From positions 1 through 37,553 of the forward strand of contig JANYLM010000054.1 in NCBI GenBank assembly GCA_025357835.1: a stretch of DNA of 37,553 nt. Direction: 5' to 3'. The notes below the pieces were generated by a model that was not told where the DNA came from, did no database searches, and worked only from the letters and a program-made list of their open reading frames with translations. Shown piece after piece: positions 6,989 to 15,831 of this stretch. Source of the DNA: Gammaproteobacteria bacterium. Lineage in GTDB: Bacteria; Pseudomonadota; Gammaproteobacteria; Steroidobacterales; Steroidobacteraceae. Numbering within the stretch: the stretch's first letter is position 1; each line of letters opens with the position of its first letter. The position numbers and the translations under genes were made by a program.

Positions 6989-9292
6989 ATGATCTCTAAT
7001 CCAGGCCTTGCGTGGTTTTCCTCCACTATCCTGGCCTGCGCCATGGCCTTTCCGGCACTGTCTCAGCAGTCCGGCTCTACCGATGCGGCCGCGGCACCGC
7101 AGGGTCTCGACGAAATAGTGGTGACGGCCCTCAAGCGCAAAGAGTCCGCGCAAAGCATCCCCGTCACCGTCGAGGCCGTCGCCGGCGCATCGCTGGCGCA
7201 ACAGGGGATCAAGGATCTTTTTCAGGCCGTGACGTTGGTACCCGGGGTGGTGTTTTCGCGTGCCCCGGACGACGGGTTGGCACTGACCTTTCGGGGTCTA
7301 GGAACCCAGGCTCGTCCGCAAGCCTTCGAGCAGTCGGTGGCCCTGTTCACCGATGGCATTTTCATGGGCAAGGGGCGGCTCTATGCCACCTCTTTCTTCG
7401 ACGTCGAACGCATGGAATTCATCAAGGGTACTCAATCCACTCTGTTGGGAAAAAACGCCAGCCTCGGCGCAATCAGCATTGTCACCCGCCAGCCGGGCGA
7501 CACCTTGTCATTGGAAGCCCGGGGCGGCTATGAGTTCGTCGATGGCGGCTTCACAATTGACGCTGCATCCGACATACCACTGGCGAGGGACGTGTCGTTG
7601 CGGGTTGCGGCGCATTACAATGATTTGAACGGCTGGGTGCACAACGACCACACGAATCACAATGGTCCTGAGCACAAGGACATGGGCATTCGGGCCACAC
7701 TCAGCGCCCAAGTTACCGAGGCCTTCAAGGTGACCGGCTCCTACCAATATGGCGACAACCAACAGATCGGCAGCAACTACCAGCTGATCGGCGCCATACC
7801 GCCCAGCTATGGCGACGGCCTTCTCAACGACCATACCTCCCAGTTCACGTCGATAACAAACAATGGTGACACGTACCACCAGACCAAGTCCGATGTCGGC
7901 AATCTCAAGGCGCAGCTTCAGGTGGGCGACCATCAATTGATCTCGCAAACCTCGTACATTGATTACACGCTGCAGTTCAAGGACGATTTCGACTTCAGCA
8001 GCGACGACTCCGTCAATTTCCAGCGCGGCGAGACCTACCGACAGTTCACCGAGGAATTGCGCTTGCAGTCGCCCACGAATCAAACCGTCGAATACATGGC
8101 GGGGATGTTCTATCTGGACAGTCATTGGAATTCGCTGGAGGACCAGCTGTGGGCCGTCCCTGGATTCCCGCCAGCGGGGGGCCCGCCCCCGGGCCAGCTG
8201 TTCAACGGTCCGTTCCACAATAGCTTCGTGCAGGACTCCAAGGCGTACTCGGGTTTTGCCTCCGCCAACTGGCACTTGACGGATGCGCTTCGGCTCGCCG
8301 GTGGCGTGCGCTATACCCACGAACAGAAGGACGTGGTCTATGGCCGTACCGACAGCGCGCCGTTCACGGTCTGGAACACCATTGCCAACCCACCCTTCGA
8401 TCCCACGACGTTGTCGCACAGCTCCAACTTCGTCGATGGCAACGTCAGCATTCAAATTGATATCGCCCGCGACATCATGGCGTACATCTCCTTCGGTCAC
8501 GGCAGCAAGTCGGGTGGTTACGTCGAGACCAATACCATCGCGACGCCGCCGCCGCTCTTCGTCAACGGCAAGGTGCCTGCCGCCTTGGTCGCGGCCGGTT
8601 CCGCCATTAAGGATGAATTCACAAAGACTTACGAAATGGGAATGAAAACGACACTGCTCGACCACCGCTTGCGCCTGAACGGGGCGATTTTCTGGACCGA
8701 CATCAAGAACTTCCAGGACACGGTGTTTACAGGTGGGACGCTCGGGTTCTTGACCTTCAACGGCCCGGCGCGGAGCCGCGGCGTGGAGCTAGAATCCGCT
8801 TTCCAGATTGTCCCGGCGTTTCGCTTGGATGGCGGCATTACCTACGCCGATGCCACCAGCGTCATCCAACCCATCGATCCGGCGACGAGTGCCCCAGAAG
8901 TTGATGCTGGCGGCAACCCCGTGTACGGCCGTTATCGTCGGTCCCAGGCGCCGAAAATCATCTACAACGTGGCAGGCACGTACGAGACTGCACTTACTGG
9001 GGAGTTGGATCTGCGCCTCGGCACTAGCGTGCGTTACCGCAGCAGCATGTTCAATCAGCGTCAGGAAGAATTTCCCTCCAAGGCGCTCACTACCCTCGAT
9101 TTGTCGGCGGGCATCCAATCGAGCTCAAACCGCTGGGGTGTTGACTTGGTTGCTAAGAATATCACCAACGCCATCGCCGAGGATTTCGCGAGTCCTTCCG
9201 TGGATCCGCGCTTCGGCACCTTTTATAAAGCATATCTTGCGGGGCCGAACCAGTTGCGCACCGTCATGCTGTCGGGACACGTCAACTACTGA
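6989..9292 (+). CDS. TonB-dependent outer-membrane receptor
   Basis: This 767-residue receptor would import a scarce or large substrate across the outer membrane using TonB energy. A signal peptide (MISNPGLAWFSSTILACAMA, then FPALSQQ) precedes the TonB-box-like LDEIVVTALKRKESAQSIPV. The plug domain follows, with LFTDGIFMGKGRLYATSFFD and VERMEFIKGTQSTLLGKNAS, and then about 550 residues of beta-barrel. The C-terminus ends RTVMLSGHVNY, with the usual terminal aromatic of an outer-membrane barrel. The start at 6989 follows AAGGGGAG and gives a proper signal peptide; an upstream ATG at 6908 in the same frame does not. It is divergent from the monooxygenase. Its barrel type is common among sphingomonad and Steroidobacter-like receptors for hydrophobic carbon sources, but the ligand is unknown. 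Confidence 0.9.
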   Translation: MISNPGLAWFSSTILACAMAFPALSQQSGSTDAAAAPQGLDEIVVTALKRKESAQSIPVTVEAVAGASLAQQGIKDLFQAVTLVPGVVFSRAPDDGLALTFRGLGTQARPQAFEQSVALFTDGIFMGKGRLYATSFFDVERMEFIKGTQSTLLGKNASLGAISIVTRQPGDTLSLEARGGYEFVDGGFTIDAASDIPLARDVSLRVAAHYNDLNGWVHNDHTNHNGPEHKDMGIRATLSAQVTEAFKVTGSYQYGDNQQIGSNYQLIGAIPPSYGDGLLNDHTSQFTSITNNGDTYHQTKSDVGNLKAQLQVGDHQLISQTSYIDYTLQFKDDFDFSSDDSVNFQRGETYRQFTEELRLQSPTNQTVEYMAGMFYLDSHWNSLEDQLWAVPGFPPAGGPPPGQLFNGPFHNSFVQDSKAYSGFASANWHLTDALRLAGGVRYTHEQKDVVYGRTDSAPFTVWNTIANPPFDPTTLSHSSNFVDGNVSIQIDIARDIMAYISFGHGSKSGGYVETNTIATPPPLFVNGKVPAALVAAGSAIKDEFTKTYEMGMKTTLLDHRLRLNGAIFWTDIKNFQDTVFTGGTLGFLTFNGPARSRGVELESAFQIVPAFRLDGGITYADATSVIQPIDPATSAPEVDAGGNPVYGRYRRSQAPKIIYNVAGTYETALTGELDLRLGTSVRYRSSMFNQRQEEFPSKALTTLDLSAGIQSSSNRWGVDLVAKNITNAIAEDFASPSVDPRFGTFYKAYLAGPNQLRTVMLSGHVNY

Positions 9293-9318
9293 ACTGGGTC
9301 ACTTGGCGGCGGCCGATC

Positions 9319-10014
9319 TCACCTGATCGACCGCCACCAGGCGACTTTTGACGGCGCTTCCCGCCCCAGTCGGTCGTAAGCCCGAATGACGCTCTTGTCC
9401 GCCTTCGACGCCGACACTCCAAAGGATCGCAGGACCATGCCGGCCACGGCATGAATGTAAGCCACACGGCGTTCACCCGCGATGATTCGTCGGATCGCCT
9501 CGATTTTCGCACCCATTAGAACGTCCGCCGCGACATCGACAGACGCTACCGCGTAGTCGCCGCTATTCATGCCCAGGGTGATGTCGGACTTAATCTTGCT
9601 GACGAGCAGGTTGTTGCCGCTGAGCAGCCCGATGTGTGCAATGAAGGCACCCCAACGCGGCTCAATAACGGAGCGCAGCAAGAACATCTGAAACCCGGTG
9701 GCGGTCCGGAGGACGGGATCCTCCAGCACGTCGTAAATCGACATGATGCCGGCCGTCATCTCGAGTGCCAATTGCAGTCCCAGTTCCGAGACGGCCTGAT
9801 CGAGGGAATCGAAATACTTGTAGAAGGTGCCGCGAGACACCTTGGCCTCGCGGATCACATCGTCGATCACGGTCGGATCGCGGCTTGTCTCACCTGAGCA
9901 GGCATTCAGCACGGATTGCAGGAGGTGAGCCCGCATTCGTTCGCGCTTCTCGCGCCCGACGCGGACACGATGATTCTCCGCTGAGTATGACGCCTTTGAG
10001 TTCGTTCGTTTCAT
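9319..10014 (-). CDS. TetR-family transcriptional regulator
   Basis: This 231-residue protein has an N-terminal TetR helix-turn-helix. VIDDVIREAKVSRGTFYKYF (about residues 48-67) is the diagnostic recognition-helix pattern, followed by DSLDQAVSEL. The remaining C-terminal part is a variable helical ligand-binding domain. It is convergent with the TonB receptor and divergent from the P450 fragment gene. An inverted repeat at 10110-10127 overlaps the -10 box of the divergent promoter and is the likely operator. Similar half-sites upstream of the monooxygenase/TonB pair suggest it may repress that promoter as well. The effector is unknown. AAGGTGG precedes the start. Confidence 0.9.
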   Translation of the reverse strand: MKRTNSKASYSAENHRVRVGREKRERMRAHLLQSVLNACSGETSRDPTVIDDVIREAKVSRGTFYKYFDSLDQAVSELGLQLALEMTAGIMSIYDVLEDPVLRTATGFQMFLLRSVIEPRWGAFIAHIGLLSGNNLLVSKIKSDITLGMNSGDYAVASVDVAADVLMGAKIEAIRRIIAGERRVAYIHAVAGMVLRSFGVSASKADKSVIRAYDRLGREAPSKVAWWRSIR

Positions 10015-10083
10015 TGTGTTGCCACCTTGCGCCTAGCCACCACTACCTCTGTTCTTCCCGCCGTGCCAATTCATCGGTAGTCA

Positions 10084-10127
10084 TGGACGTACCCCTCGCG
10101 CGAATTTATAATGACATTATTGTCATT
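10084..10127 (+). promoter_or_regulatory. Promoter overlapped by a probable TetR operator
   Basis: TGGACG (10084-10089) and the perfect -10 box TATAAT (10107-10112) are 17 bp apart. AATGACA (10110-10116) and TGTCATT (10121-10127) form an inverted repeat with a 4-bp spacer that overlaps the -10 box and the start of transcription. It lies between the TetR gene and the P450 fragment, the classic layout for repression by a divergent TetR protein. Confidence 0.65.
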
Positions 10128-10174
10128 GCGATAAACGCGTATTCGATAAAATGTCCCGTATTGAGGAGAGTTTT

Positions 10175-10444
10175 GTGATACCGAACAACTCGCCACCAAC
10201 ATTTACTCGCGACTTTTGGAGCGATGAGGTCATTCTCGATCCCTATCCTCATTATGATGAAATGCGTGCCCTCGGACCAGTTGTTTGGCTCTCGCACAAT
10301 CAGGCCTGGGCCATGACCCACTACGCATCGGTACGGCAAGCGTTGTTGCAGCCGGAGGTGTTCTCGTCGGCGCAGGGATGCATGATGACCGCGAGCCGCG
10401 GACCCCGGGGCAGTCCGCGACCCAGTGAATCCCTCGAGGAATAA
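10175..10444 (+). pseudogene. Cytochrome P450, N-terminal fragment
   Basis: About 75 residues match the N-terminus of soluble bacterial cytochrome P450 monooxygenases: FWSDEVILDPYPHYDEMRAL, then GPVVWLSHNQAWAMTHYASV and LLQPEVFSSAQG. After MM the frame becomes unrelated (TASRGPRGSPRPSESLEE) and stops. The I-helix threonine region, ExxR and the haem-binding cysteine loop are all absent; intact enzymes are about 400 residues. The frame is open from an ATG at 10151, but GAGGAG at 10163-10168 sits 6 nt before a GTG at 10175, the likelier start. The promoter and TetR operator upstream are intact, so the truncated gene probably still gives a transcript that continues into the next gene. Confidence 0.8.
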
Positions 10445-10449
10445 GGAAT

Positions 10450-11031
10450 ATGAGTGCAACGGTGTTGACTCACAGCTTGGCCCGGAAGTTTTTCGCCGAC
10501 AAAGCCTTAGGGAGCGCGTGCGCTCTATGGTTCCTGGTGGCCGTCATCGGCCAATGGGCGTTCGTGTATTTCATCGTTTCGTTCTATTACTGGCCAACCC
10601 TTCACGGCCAGTTTGATGCGTGGAATAGAAAGGACCTAATCCCCGGCTACGTCGCCGGCGATCGAACCGGCAACCTGGTTTTCGCCTCCCATGTCTTCGT
10701 AGCTGCCCTGATCACTACCAGCGGGGCCATTACGTTCCATCATTGGAATGGACGGTTCTACATTTTGATAGCATTCCTGATGGCCACGATGGGTCTATGG
10801 CTCACCTGGGTTCGAGGGACCTATCTCACGGTTATTGGAGCGATCAGCGGTACCTTACTCGCGTCTCTGATCATCGTCTGCTCCGCCCAGACTTTGCGAT
10901 ACGCGCTTGCCCGCAATATTGGCACCCATCGGCGCTGGGCCCTGCGTAGATCGCCTCGCTTGAGTGTTGCGATTGCATCGTGGTCCATGGATGGCCGGTC
11001 AGTGCCACTTAACTGCGGCCCGGACCGATGA
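10450..11031 (+). CDS. DUF2306-like membrane protein, C-terminus apparently lost
   Basis: This 193-residue integral membrane protein has about four hydrophobic segments: near residues 24-48 (LWFLVAVIGQWAFVYFIV), 76-96, 103-123 and 124-151. The layout and the HRRWALR motif near residue 160 resemble the DUF2306 group, in which HRRW is followed by another helix. Here the sequence after HRRWALR turns hydrophilic and unlike the family (RSPRLSVAIASWS to the end), so the last helices seem to be missing. It starts 5 bp after the P450 stub, with AGGAATAAGGAAT upstream, and probably shares its TetR-controlled promoter. The function of the family is unknown. Confidence 0.6.
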   Translation: MSATVLTHSLARKFFADKALGSACALWFLVAVIGQWAFVYFIVSFYYWPTLHGQFDAWNRKDLIPGYVAGDRTGNLVFASHVFVAALITTSGAITFHHWNGRFYILIAFLMATMGLWLTWVRGTYLTVIGAISGTLLASLIIVCSAQTLRYALARNIGTHRRWALRRSPRLSVAIASWSMDGRSVPLNCGPDR

Positions 11032-11068
11032 TCCACGATCACCCGTATTTTTGCGAAAGCCGAGGCAG

Positions 11069-11710
11069 ATGATGCGCGCCGAGCTTGATCATCTCGTGGT
11101 GGTAGCGCCGACGCTTGCCATAGGCGCGGAATTCGTGACTCGGGCGCTCGGCGTGGAGCCACAATTTGGTGGCGCGCATCCCATGATGGGTACGCACAAT
11201 CTCGTGTTGCGACTGGGGACTCGTTCGTACCTTGAAGTTATCGCCATAGATCCCGCGGCCCCTCATCCAGGGCGGCCACGCTGGTTTGCGCTTGACCGTC
11301 TGAGTGGCGATGGTAGGCCGCGGCTCGCAACTTGGGTTGCCCGTACCTCGAGCCTCGACGCGACAGCGGATCGTATCGCACCGTATCTCGGCAATATCGA
11401 AACTATGACGCGGGGCGCCCTCCGGTGGCGAATCACGATACCCGTCGATGGTGGCTTGGCGCACGGTGGCCTTATCCCCTCATTGATTGAATGGCCATCA
11501 GCGGCGCACCCGGCAGCGACCATGCGTGAATCCGGTTGTTCGTTGTCTGGGTTCGAAGCATTTCACCCGGTGCCTGAATTCCTCCGCAACGAGCTCGCAA
11601 CATTGGGTCTCAACGATGTGCCGACGGTGTCCGCGCTGCAGACCGGGAGCCGGCCATACCTTGTTGCACACATTGATACACCATCCGGCCAGCGATCAAT
11701 CGGAGCCTGA
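11069..11710 (+). CDS. Glyoxalase-like domain (VOC) protein
   Basis: This 213-residue protein resembles the glyoxalase-like domain of the vicinal oxygen chelate superfamily. LDHLVVVAPTLAIGAEFVTR opens the first beta-alpha-beta module, HPMMGTHNLVLRLG and YLEVIAIDP give the second strand pair, and GLIPSLIEWPSAAHPA resembles the second half-site. Such proteins often bind a metal and act on small oxidised metabolites, although many have no known reaction. The start at 11069 (ATGATG) is chosen because the domain begins three residues later; the frame is open further upstream but that part is remnant sequence from the preceding gene. It converges on the TonB receptor gene, with a hairpin between them. 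Confidence 0.75.
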   Translation: MMRAELDHLVVVAPTLAIGAEFVTRALGVEPQFGGAHPMMGTHNLVLRLGTRSYLEVIAIDPAAPHPGRPRWFALDRLSGDGRPRLATWVARTSSLDATADRIAPYLGNIETMTRGALRWRITIPVDGGLAHGGLIPSLIEWPSAAHPAATMRESGCSLSGFEAFHPVPEFLRNELATLGLNDVPTVSALQTGSRPYLVAHIDTPSGQRSIGA

Positions 11711-11723
11711 CCTATCTGCGAAT

Positions 11724-11739
11724 GGCTGCTCGCGCAGCC
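11724..11739. terminator. Hairpin between convergent genes
   Basis: GGCTGC (11724-11729) and GCAGCC (11734-11739) form a perfect 6-bp stem with a 4-nt loop, placed between the ends of the VOC gene (11710) and the minus-strand TonB receptor gene (11746). There is no T run on either side, so it would be a weak or rho-assisted bidirectional terminator. Confidence 0.35.
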
Positions 11740-11745
11740 TGGTGC

Positions 11746-14541
11746 TTAGAGCTTGACTGTTGCCTTCAGGTACAGATAGCGGCCGATGTAGTCATAGACG
11801 AATGGATTCGAATTGGTACGACCGATTGTATCCCTGAAGAATGGTGGGCTCTTATCGAACAAATTGTCTATACCGCCTACCAACGTGACGTTCTTGAAGC
11901 CAAAGGAAGCGACGATGTCGTGGTACCAAACCACGGGCAGGCAGTCACCCGCAACCGAGCAATTGGCAGCTGGTGCGTTCGGGTCGGTATAGCGAATCAC
12001 GTTCTGGATATAGCGTGCTGACCAGGACACGGACCAGGCGTCGTTGGACCAGCCCGTGGTGAGCCGGTTCTGGAACCTCGGGTTCGCACTGGTGAAGGGG
12101 CTGCTGGTCTGCTGGATCTTGCCCAGAAAGTTGTTGATTCTGCCGCTTTGATCAGCCGCCATGAAACTCAACGTGGTGGTTGCCGTATCGCTAAAGGACA
12201 ATTTACCCGCACCGGCGCCCAGGGGGTGAGTGTAATAAACGCCGTAGTCGATGCCATCGGTGCTGATGGTGCCCGAATTGAGACTGGTTAAACTCTGTGT
12301 CGATATGCCGCCGGCACTCGGCTGGCCCGAGGTCGGAATCGGCGTGCGAGGGCCGATCGTCGCACAGGACGGGTCCGACAGACCGGGCGCTGAGTAGCAC
12401 AGGTTGAGGGCGGTCTGCGCATCGGGAACCTGGATGATTTGATTGGCCAGTTTAATACGCCAGTAGTCCAGTGTTACCTGCAGTTTCGGCACAAACGATG
12501 GCGTCAAGACCAAACCGACCGTGAAATCACGAGTTTTCTCGGGCGTCAGATTGGGATTGCCGCCCGATATGCCCGGAATCTGCTGTGAGCCGGTCAGGGA
12601 TGGCTGGAAATTCCCCGGATTGATACCTACCGCACCCAACGACGCGGCGCAATTCGCGACCACGGTCGCGTGCCGGGTCCCTGTTGTAGTCGTCAATAGC
12701 GAGTTAGAAGCAGGACTTGTATCGCAGGGATCACTAACACCGCTAAAGGTCGTGGTGTTGGCAAGGTACAACTCTTGGATCGTCGGTGCCCGGAACGACG
12801 TCGAGACCGTACTGCGTAAACGGACATCGTCAGTGGGCGCCCAATTCACAGTGGCCTTCCATGTCGTGGCATTGCCGAAATTACTATAATGCGAGGACCG
12901 TCCAGCGGCATCGATCGACAATTCCTTCGCCAGGAATTGGTCTTTGAGGATCGGTACATTGAATTCAACAAAACCTTCCTTGAGATTGTACGAACCCGAC
13001 GTCGGAGTGCCGCCCTGATCGGTGCGCCCGGTTGCATTGGCGAAATCTGGCGTATCGCTGAGGAATTCCCGCCGAATGTCGCCGCCTAGTGCGAAGCTCA
13101 GGTCGCCGGCAGGCATGTGAAAAGCCGGCCCGGATATCTGCGCCGAAAGGGTGTTTTGCGTGGTTTTCAGGATGTCCGTGGTATTGTCGCGCAACAGTGT
13201 CAGATCAGCCGCAGTCAGGTGGTTGATATCGCCCGTGAAGGTTGCCAGGTTGGGCATATCGACCAGATTGTCGGAACGCGCCTGACCGTCACTTTGGCCG
13301 TGATTCAATTTGACTTCCCAAGCGAATTGCTTGAATAGCGTGCCTTCAAATCCGACTACGGTACGAATGGTCTGCACATCCGTTATGTAGGTACGATTGC
13401 CGATGACCGTTGAGCGAAATGGGAAGCTCGAAGAGTTGCCGCCCGGCTTGGTGGGGCTAAGCGGGCCTGGCAGACCCTGAATATTCTCATTAGGACCGGA
13501 TCCGAGAGCCCCGGAAGGGGTGTTGGCGACGCCCTCCTGAGGGTCCGGGTTAGCGAGGGCGAAGGCACTTCGATCGGTATACATGACTTGGGCTACGAGC
13601 TCGACCGGCAAGCCCTCGGAGTTGGGATTAAGCTCATAATGAGCCGCGGCATTGAAAGTCTTGCGGGTCGTGCCGCCGTACAGGTTAGGAATTGTGGTCG
13701 TATCAAACGCCGCTGGAGCCCGTGAAAATCCGCCATGGCCATTGCCGATCAAATCGTAGGACGAGCCATCCGGGTTCGTCCCCTGATAGTGGCCGTCCGG
13801 GAAGAAGCCGCTGTTGCCGCTGCCGTTGATGCTACTGGTCCACGAGCGATCCCGCTGGTAGATCGGATCAGCCTTGTTATAGCCAAAGTTTATGAAAATA
13901 TTGCCTCGATCAAAGTCCGTTCCCATCGTTGCGGAGGCAGCATAGGTCTGTTTGTCGTGCTTGCCGGTTTCCCCGCCGGAGAGGTCGAATTGGACGCCGT
14001 TGAAATGTCTCTTGGTGATGACATTGATAACACCCGCAACCGCGTCCGAACCATAGCTCGGTGCGGCGCCGTCTCGCAGGATTTCAATATGGTCGATGAA
14101 TTCCGCCGGGATGTTATTGAAGTCAACGCCGGCAAAAGCGCCTGAATTGGCGCTGGTAACGAAACGCTGACCGTCGACGAGTATCAAGGTGCGCTGTGGG
14201 CCCAGGTTGCGCAAATCGACATACTCGAACCCATTCCCACCGAAATTGCTCGACACAGCATTATTCAATCCGTCGCTGCCGACCGCGGGCATCTTGGCGA
14301 GGATCGATGCAATATCAACCGAGTTGCTGTTCTGAATATCGGCGGCGCTGATTACGGTAATCGGATTGGAACTCATGATATCCGGGTTGCCCTTGATTCG
14401 GGAGCCGGTCACGATCACTTCTTCGAGCGTGTCGTTTGGGGATGGCGTGGACGCGGACTGAGCCTGCATCGCGGGTGCTGCGATGCCGCAGAGTAAGGCA
14501 AGCAGCGTGATCAAAGCGGCATTCAAATCTTTGAAGCGCAT
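11746..14541 (-). CDS. Large TonB-dependent outer-membrane receptor
   Basis: This 931-residue receptor has a signal peptide (MRFKDLNAALITLLALLCGI, then AAPAMQAQ) and a TonB-box-like LEEVIVTGSRIKGNPD. The plug domain shows YVDLRNLGPQRTLILVDGQR and IPAEFIDHIEILRDGAAPSY, then GSDAVAGVINVITKR. A long beta-barrel follows, ending YIGRYLYLKATVKL with the usual aromatic/hydrophobic terminal strand. The GSRIKG form and large size place it with the receptors abundant in Caulobacter, Xanthomonas and Steroidobacter-like bacteria, for which peptides, sugars or plant-derived compounds are known or suspected ligands; the actual ligand here is unknown. It is divergent from an AraC-family gene across 276 bp that contain paired repeats, so the AraC protein is the likely regulator. 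Confidence 0.92.
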   Translation of the reverse strand: MRFKDLNAALITLLALLCGIAAPAMQAQSASTPSPNDTLEEVIVTGSRIKGNPDIMSSNPITVISAADIQNSNSVDIASILAKMPAVGSDGLNNAVSSNFGGNGFEYVDLRNLGPQRTLILVDGQRFVTSANSGAFAGVDFNNIPAEFIDHIEILRDGAAPSYGSDAVAGVINVITKRHFNGVQFDLSGGETGKHDKQTYAASATMGTDFDRGNIFINFGYNKADPIYQRDRSWTSSINGSGNSGFFPDGHYQGTNPDGSSYDLIGNGHGGFSRAPAAFDTTTIPNLYGGTTRKTFNAAAHYELNPNSEGLPVELVAQVMYTDRSAFALANPDPQEGVANTPSGALGSGPNENIQGLPGPLSPTKPGGNSSSFPFRSTVIGNRTYITDVQTIRTVVGFEGTLFKQFAWEVKLNHGQSDGQARSDNLVDMPNLATFTGDINHLTAADLTLLRDNTTDILKTTQNTLSAQISGPAFHMPAGDLSFALGGDIRREFLSDTPDFANATGRTDQGGTPTSGSYNLKEGFVEFNVPILKDQFLAKELSIDAAGRSSHYSNFGNATTWKATVNWAPTDDVRLRSTVSTSFRAPTIQELYLANTTTFSGVSDPCDTSPASNSLLTTTTGTRHATVVANCAASLGAVGINPGNFQPSLTGSQQIPGISGGNPNLTPEKTRDFTVGLVLTPSFVPKLQVTLDYWRIKLANQIIQVPDAQTALNLCYSAPGLSDPSCATIGPRTPIPTSGQPSAGGISTQSLTSLNSGTISTDGIDYGVYYTHPLGAGAGKLSFSDTATTTLSFMAADQSGRINNFLGKIQQTSSPFTSANPRFQNRLTTGWSNDAWSVSWSARYIQNVIRYTDPNAPAANCSVAGDCLPVVWYHDIVASFGFKNVTLVGGIDNLFDKSPPFFRDTIGRTNSNPFVYDYIGRYLYLKATVKL

Positions 14542-14678
14542 CGGACGTACCCCATGAGTAGATGTTATGTTGGGCCCATGGAAGGGCCTGTCCCTGATGC
14601 AATCCAGTCTAGGGAACCGTGTTGCGGCACCTGCTACCGTGGTTGCTTATTTGTGTTGCTCGAAATCGACAGGATTTA

Positions 14679-14723
14679 GTGGAACCACATTGCACCGAGA
14701 GGTTAAGGCGGGTGGTCCACATT
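14679..14723. promoter_or_regulatory. Paired repeats in the TonB receptor/AraC intergenic region
   Basis: GTGGAACCACATT (14679-14691) and GTGGTCCACATT (14712-14723) are near-identical direct repeats about 32-33 bp apart, roughly three helical turns on one DNA face. Each contains its own TGG/CCA symmetry. They lie in the 276-bp gap between the divergent receptor and regulator genes. AraC-family proteins commonly bind paired direct sites, so this is a reasonable candidate operator. No clear sigma-70 boxes were recognised. Confidence 0.4.
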
Positions 14724-14817
14724 AATAAACAGAATTAGCAATCCGTGCACCTTGGGTTCCACGGGGCCCATGCACAGTACGGGTCTGTGTCCACGGTGAT
14801 GGGTTGAGGAGAGCAAC

Positions 14818-15831
14818 GTGACGGTCTACAGGCAGATGCCTGCTATTTGGGACCCGGCCTTCAAGGCTCGCTTCTATCAGCGGTGGGGCCGCGAGCCCGC
14901 CGTCATTTCCGCGCGCACGCATCGCGCGGTATATCCTGAGTACCGTCAGCTGCTCTCAATCAAGGCGGCCTTTGGCGGCTCCGAGGAATATTTCGTTGAC
15001 GGCCGGCGGCTTTGTGTCGACGATGACACATTCGCCATCCTGAACCAGGATCGAACCTATGGGAGCGTCATCGAGAGTCTGACCCCTGTGCACTCATTCT
15101 CGATCTTCTTCGACAACCGCATGGTCGCCCGGGTCAATCAACTGTTGCTGAGCACTCAGGATCAGGCGCTGAATGAAAGCGCGAACGATCGCTGCTTGCC
15201 GATCGAGTTTCCCGAGAAGCTCTATGCCCATGACCAGCTGGTTAGTCCGGTGTTGCGACACATTCGGGACGCCGTGGATGCAGGGATGGACGATGCCAAC
15301 TGGTTGGAGGAGCAGTATCTGTTCCTCCTGGAGCGCATGCTGCGCCTCTACCACAACCGATTAAACCTCGAGCGAACGGTACCGAGCACCAAACCGTCCA
15401 CACGTCGCGAACTTCTGAAGCGGATCGAGTACGGCGTCGACTTCATCCATGCGCGCTACCGCGACCCCATCCAACTCGGTGACATCGCCGCCGCGGCGTG
15501 CATGTCGCCGTTTCATTTCCTGCGCACGTTCAAGGCCGTCTACCGCACCACGCCGATGCATTTTCTCAATCACAAACGGGCCACAGCCGCCAAACGCTTC
15601 CTGGAGCACTCGAACTTGTCGATGTCGAAGATTGCCGCTTACGTCGGGCTTGGCAGTCGCACCAGCCTGTTTCGGCAGGTGTTATCGGCCTTTGGCACGT
15701 CACCCAGCGAACTCAGACGCGAGCTCACCGATTCCACCCGCACGGCCTCAACGTCTCAGTGGACTCCAAAACAGGTTGGGCGTCGTCAACGCCGACGGTC
15801 GAGCTCAAGCCGTCTGCCGGCATACGAATAA
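14818..15831 (+). CDS. AraC-family transcriptional regulator
   Basis: This 337-residue regulator has an N-terminal sensing domain with a cupin-like look (EEYFVDGRRLCVDDDTFAIL) and a C-terminal AraC/XylS DNA-binding domain at about residues 215-305. Both helix-turn-helix units are clear: LGDIAAAACMSPFHFLRTFK, ending at the conserved P-HFL, and MSKIAAYVGLGSRTSLFRQV with FGTSPSELRR. It starts at a GTG with GAGGAGA 6 nt upstream. The Arg/Ser-rich tail after residue 310 is not part of the domain. Its position divergent from a large TonB receptor suggests local control of uptake of a carbon source. Confidence 0.92.
   Translation: MTVYRQMPAIWDPAFKARFYQRWGREPAVISARTHRAVYPEYRQLLSIKAAFGGSEEYFVDGRRLCVDDDTFAILNQDRTYGSVIESLTPVHSFSIFFDNRMVARVNQLLLSTQDQALNESANDRCLPIEFPEKLYAHDQLVSPVLRHIRDAVDAGMDDANWLEEQYLFLLERMLRLYHNRLNLERTVPSTKPSTRRELLKRIEYGVDFIHARYRDPIQLGDIAAAACMSPFHFLRTFKAVYRTTPMHFLNHKRATAAKRFLEHSNLSMSKIAAYVGLGSRTSLFRQVLSAFGTSPSELRRELTDSTRTASTSQWTPKQVGRRQRRRSSSSRLPAYE

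Noticed and set aside
7508..8665. Minus-strand frame of 385 codons inside the TonB receptor gene
   Set aside because: It is the antisense shadow of a well-supported receptor gene; the GC-rich codon pattern keeps the opposite frame open.
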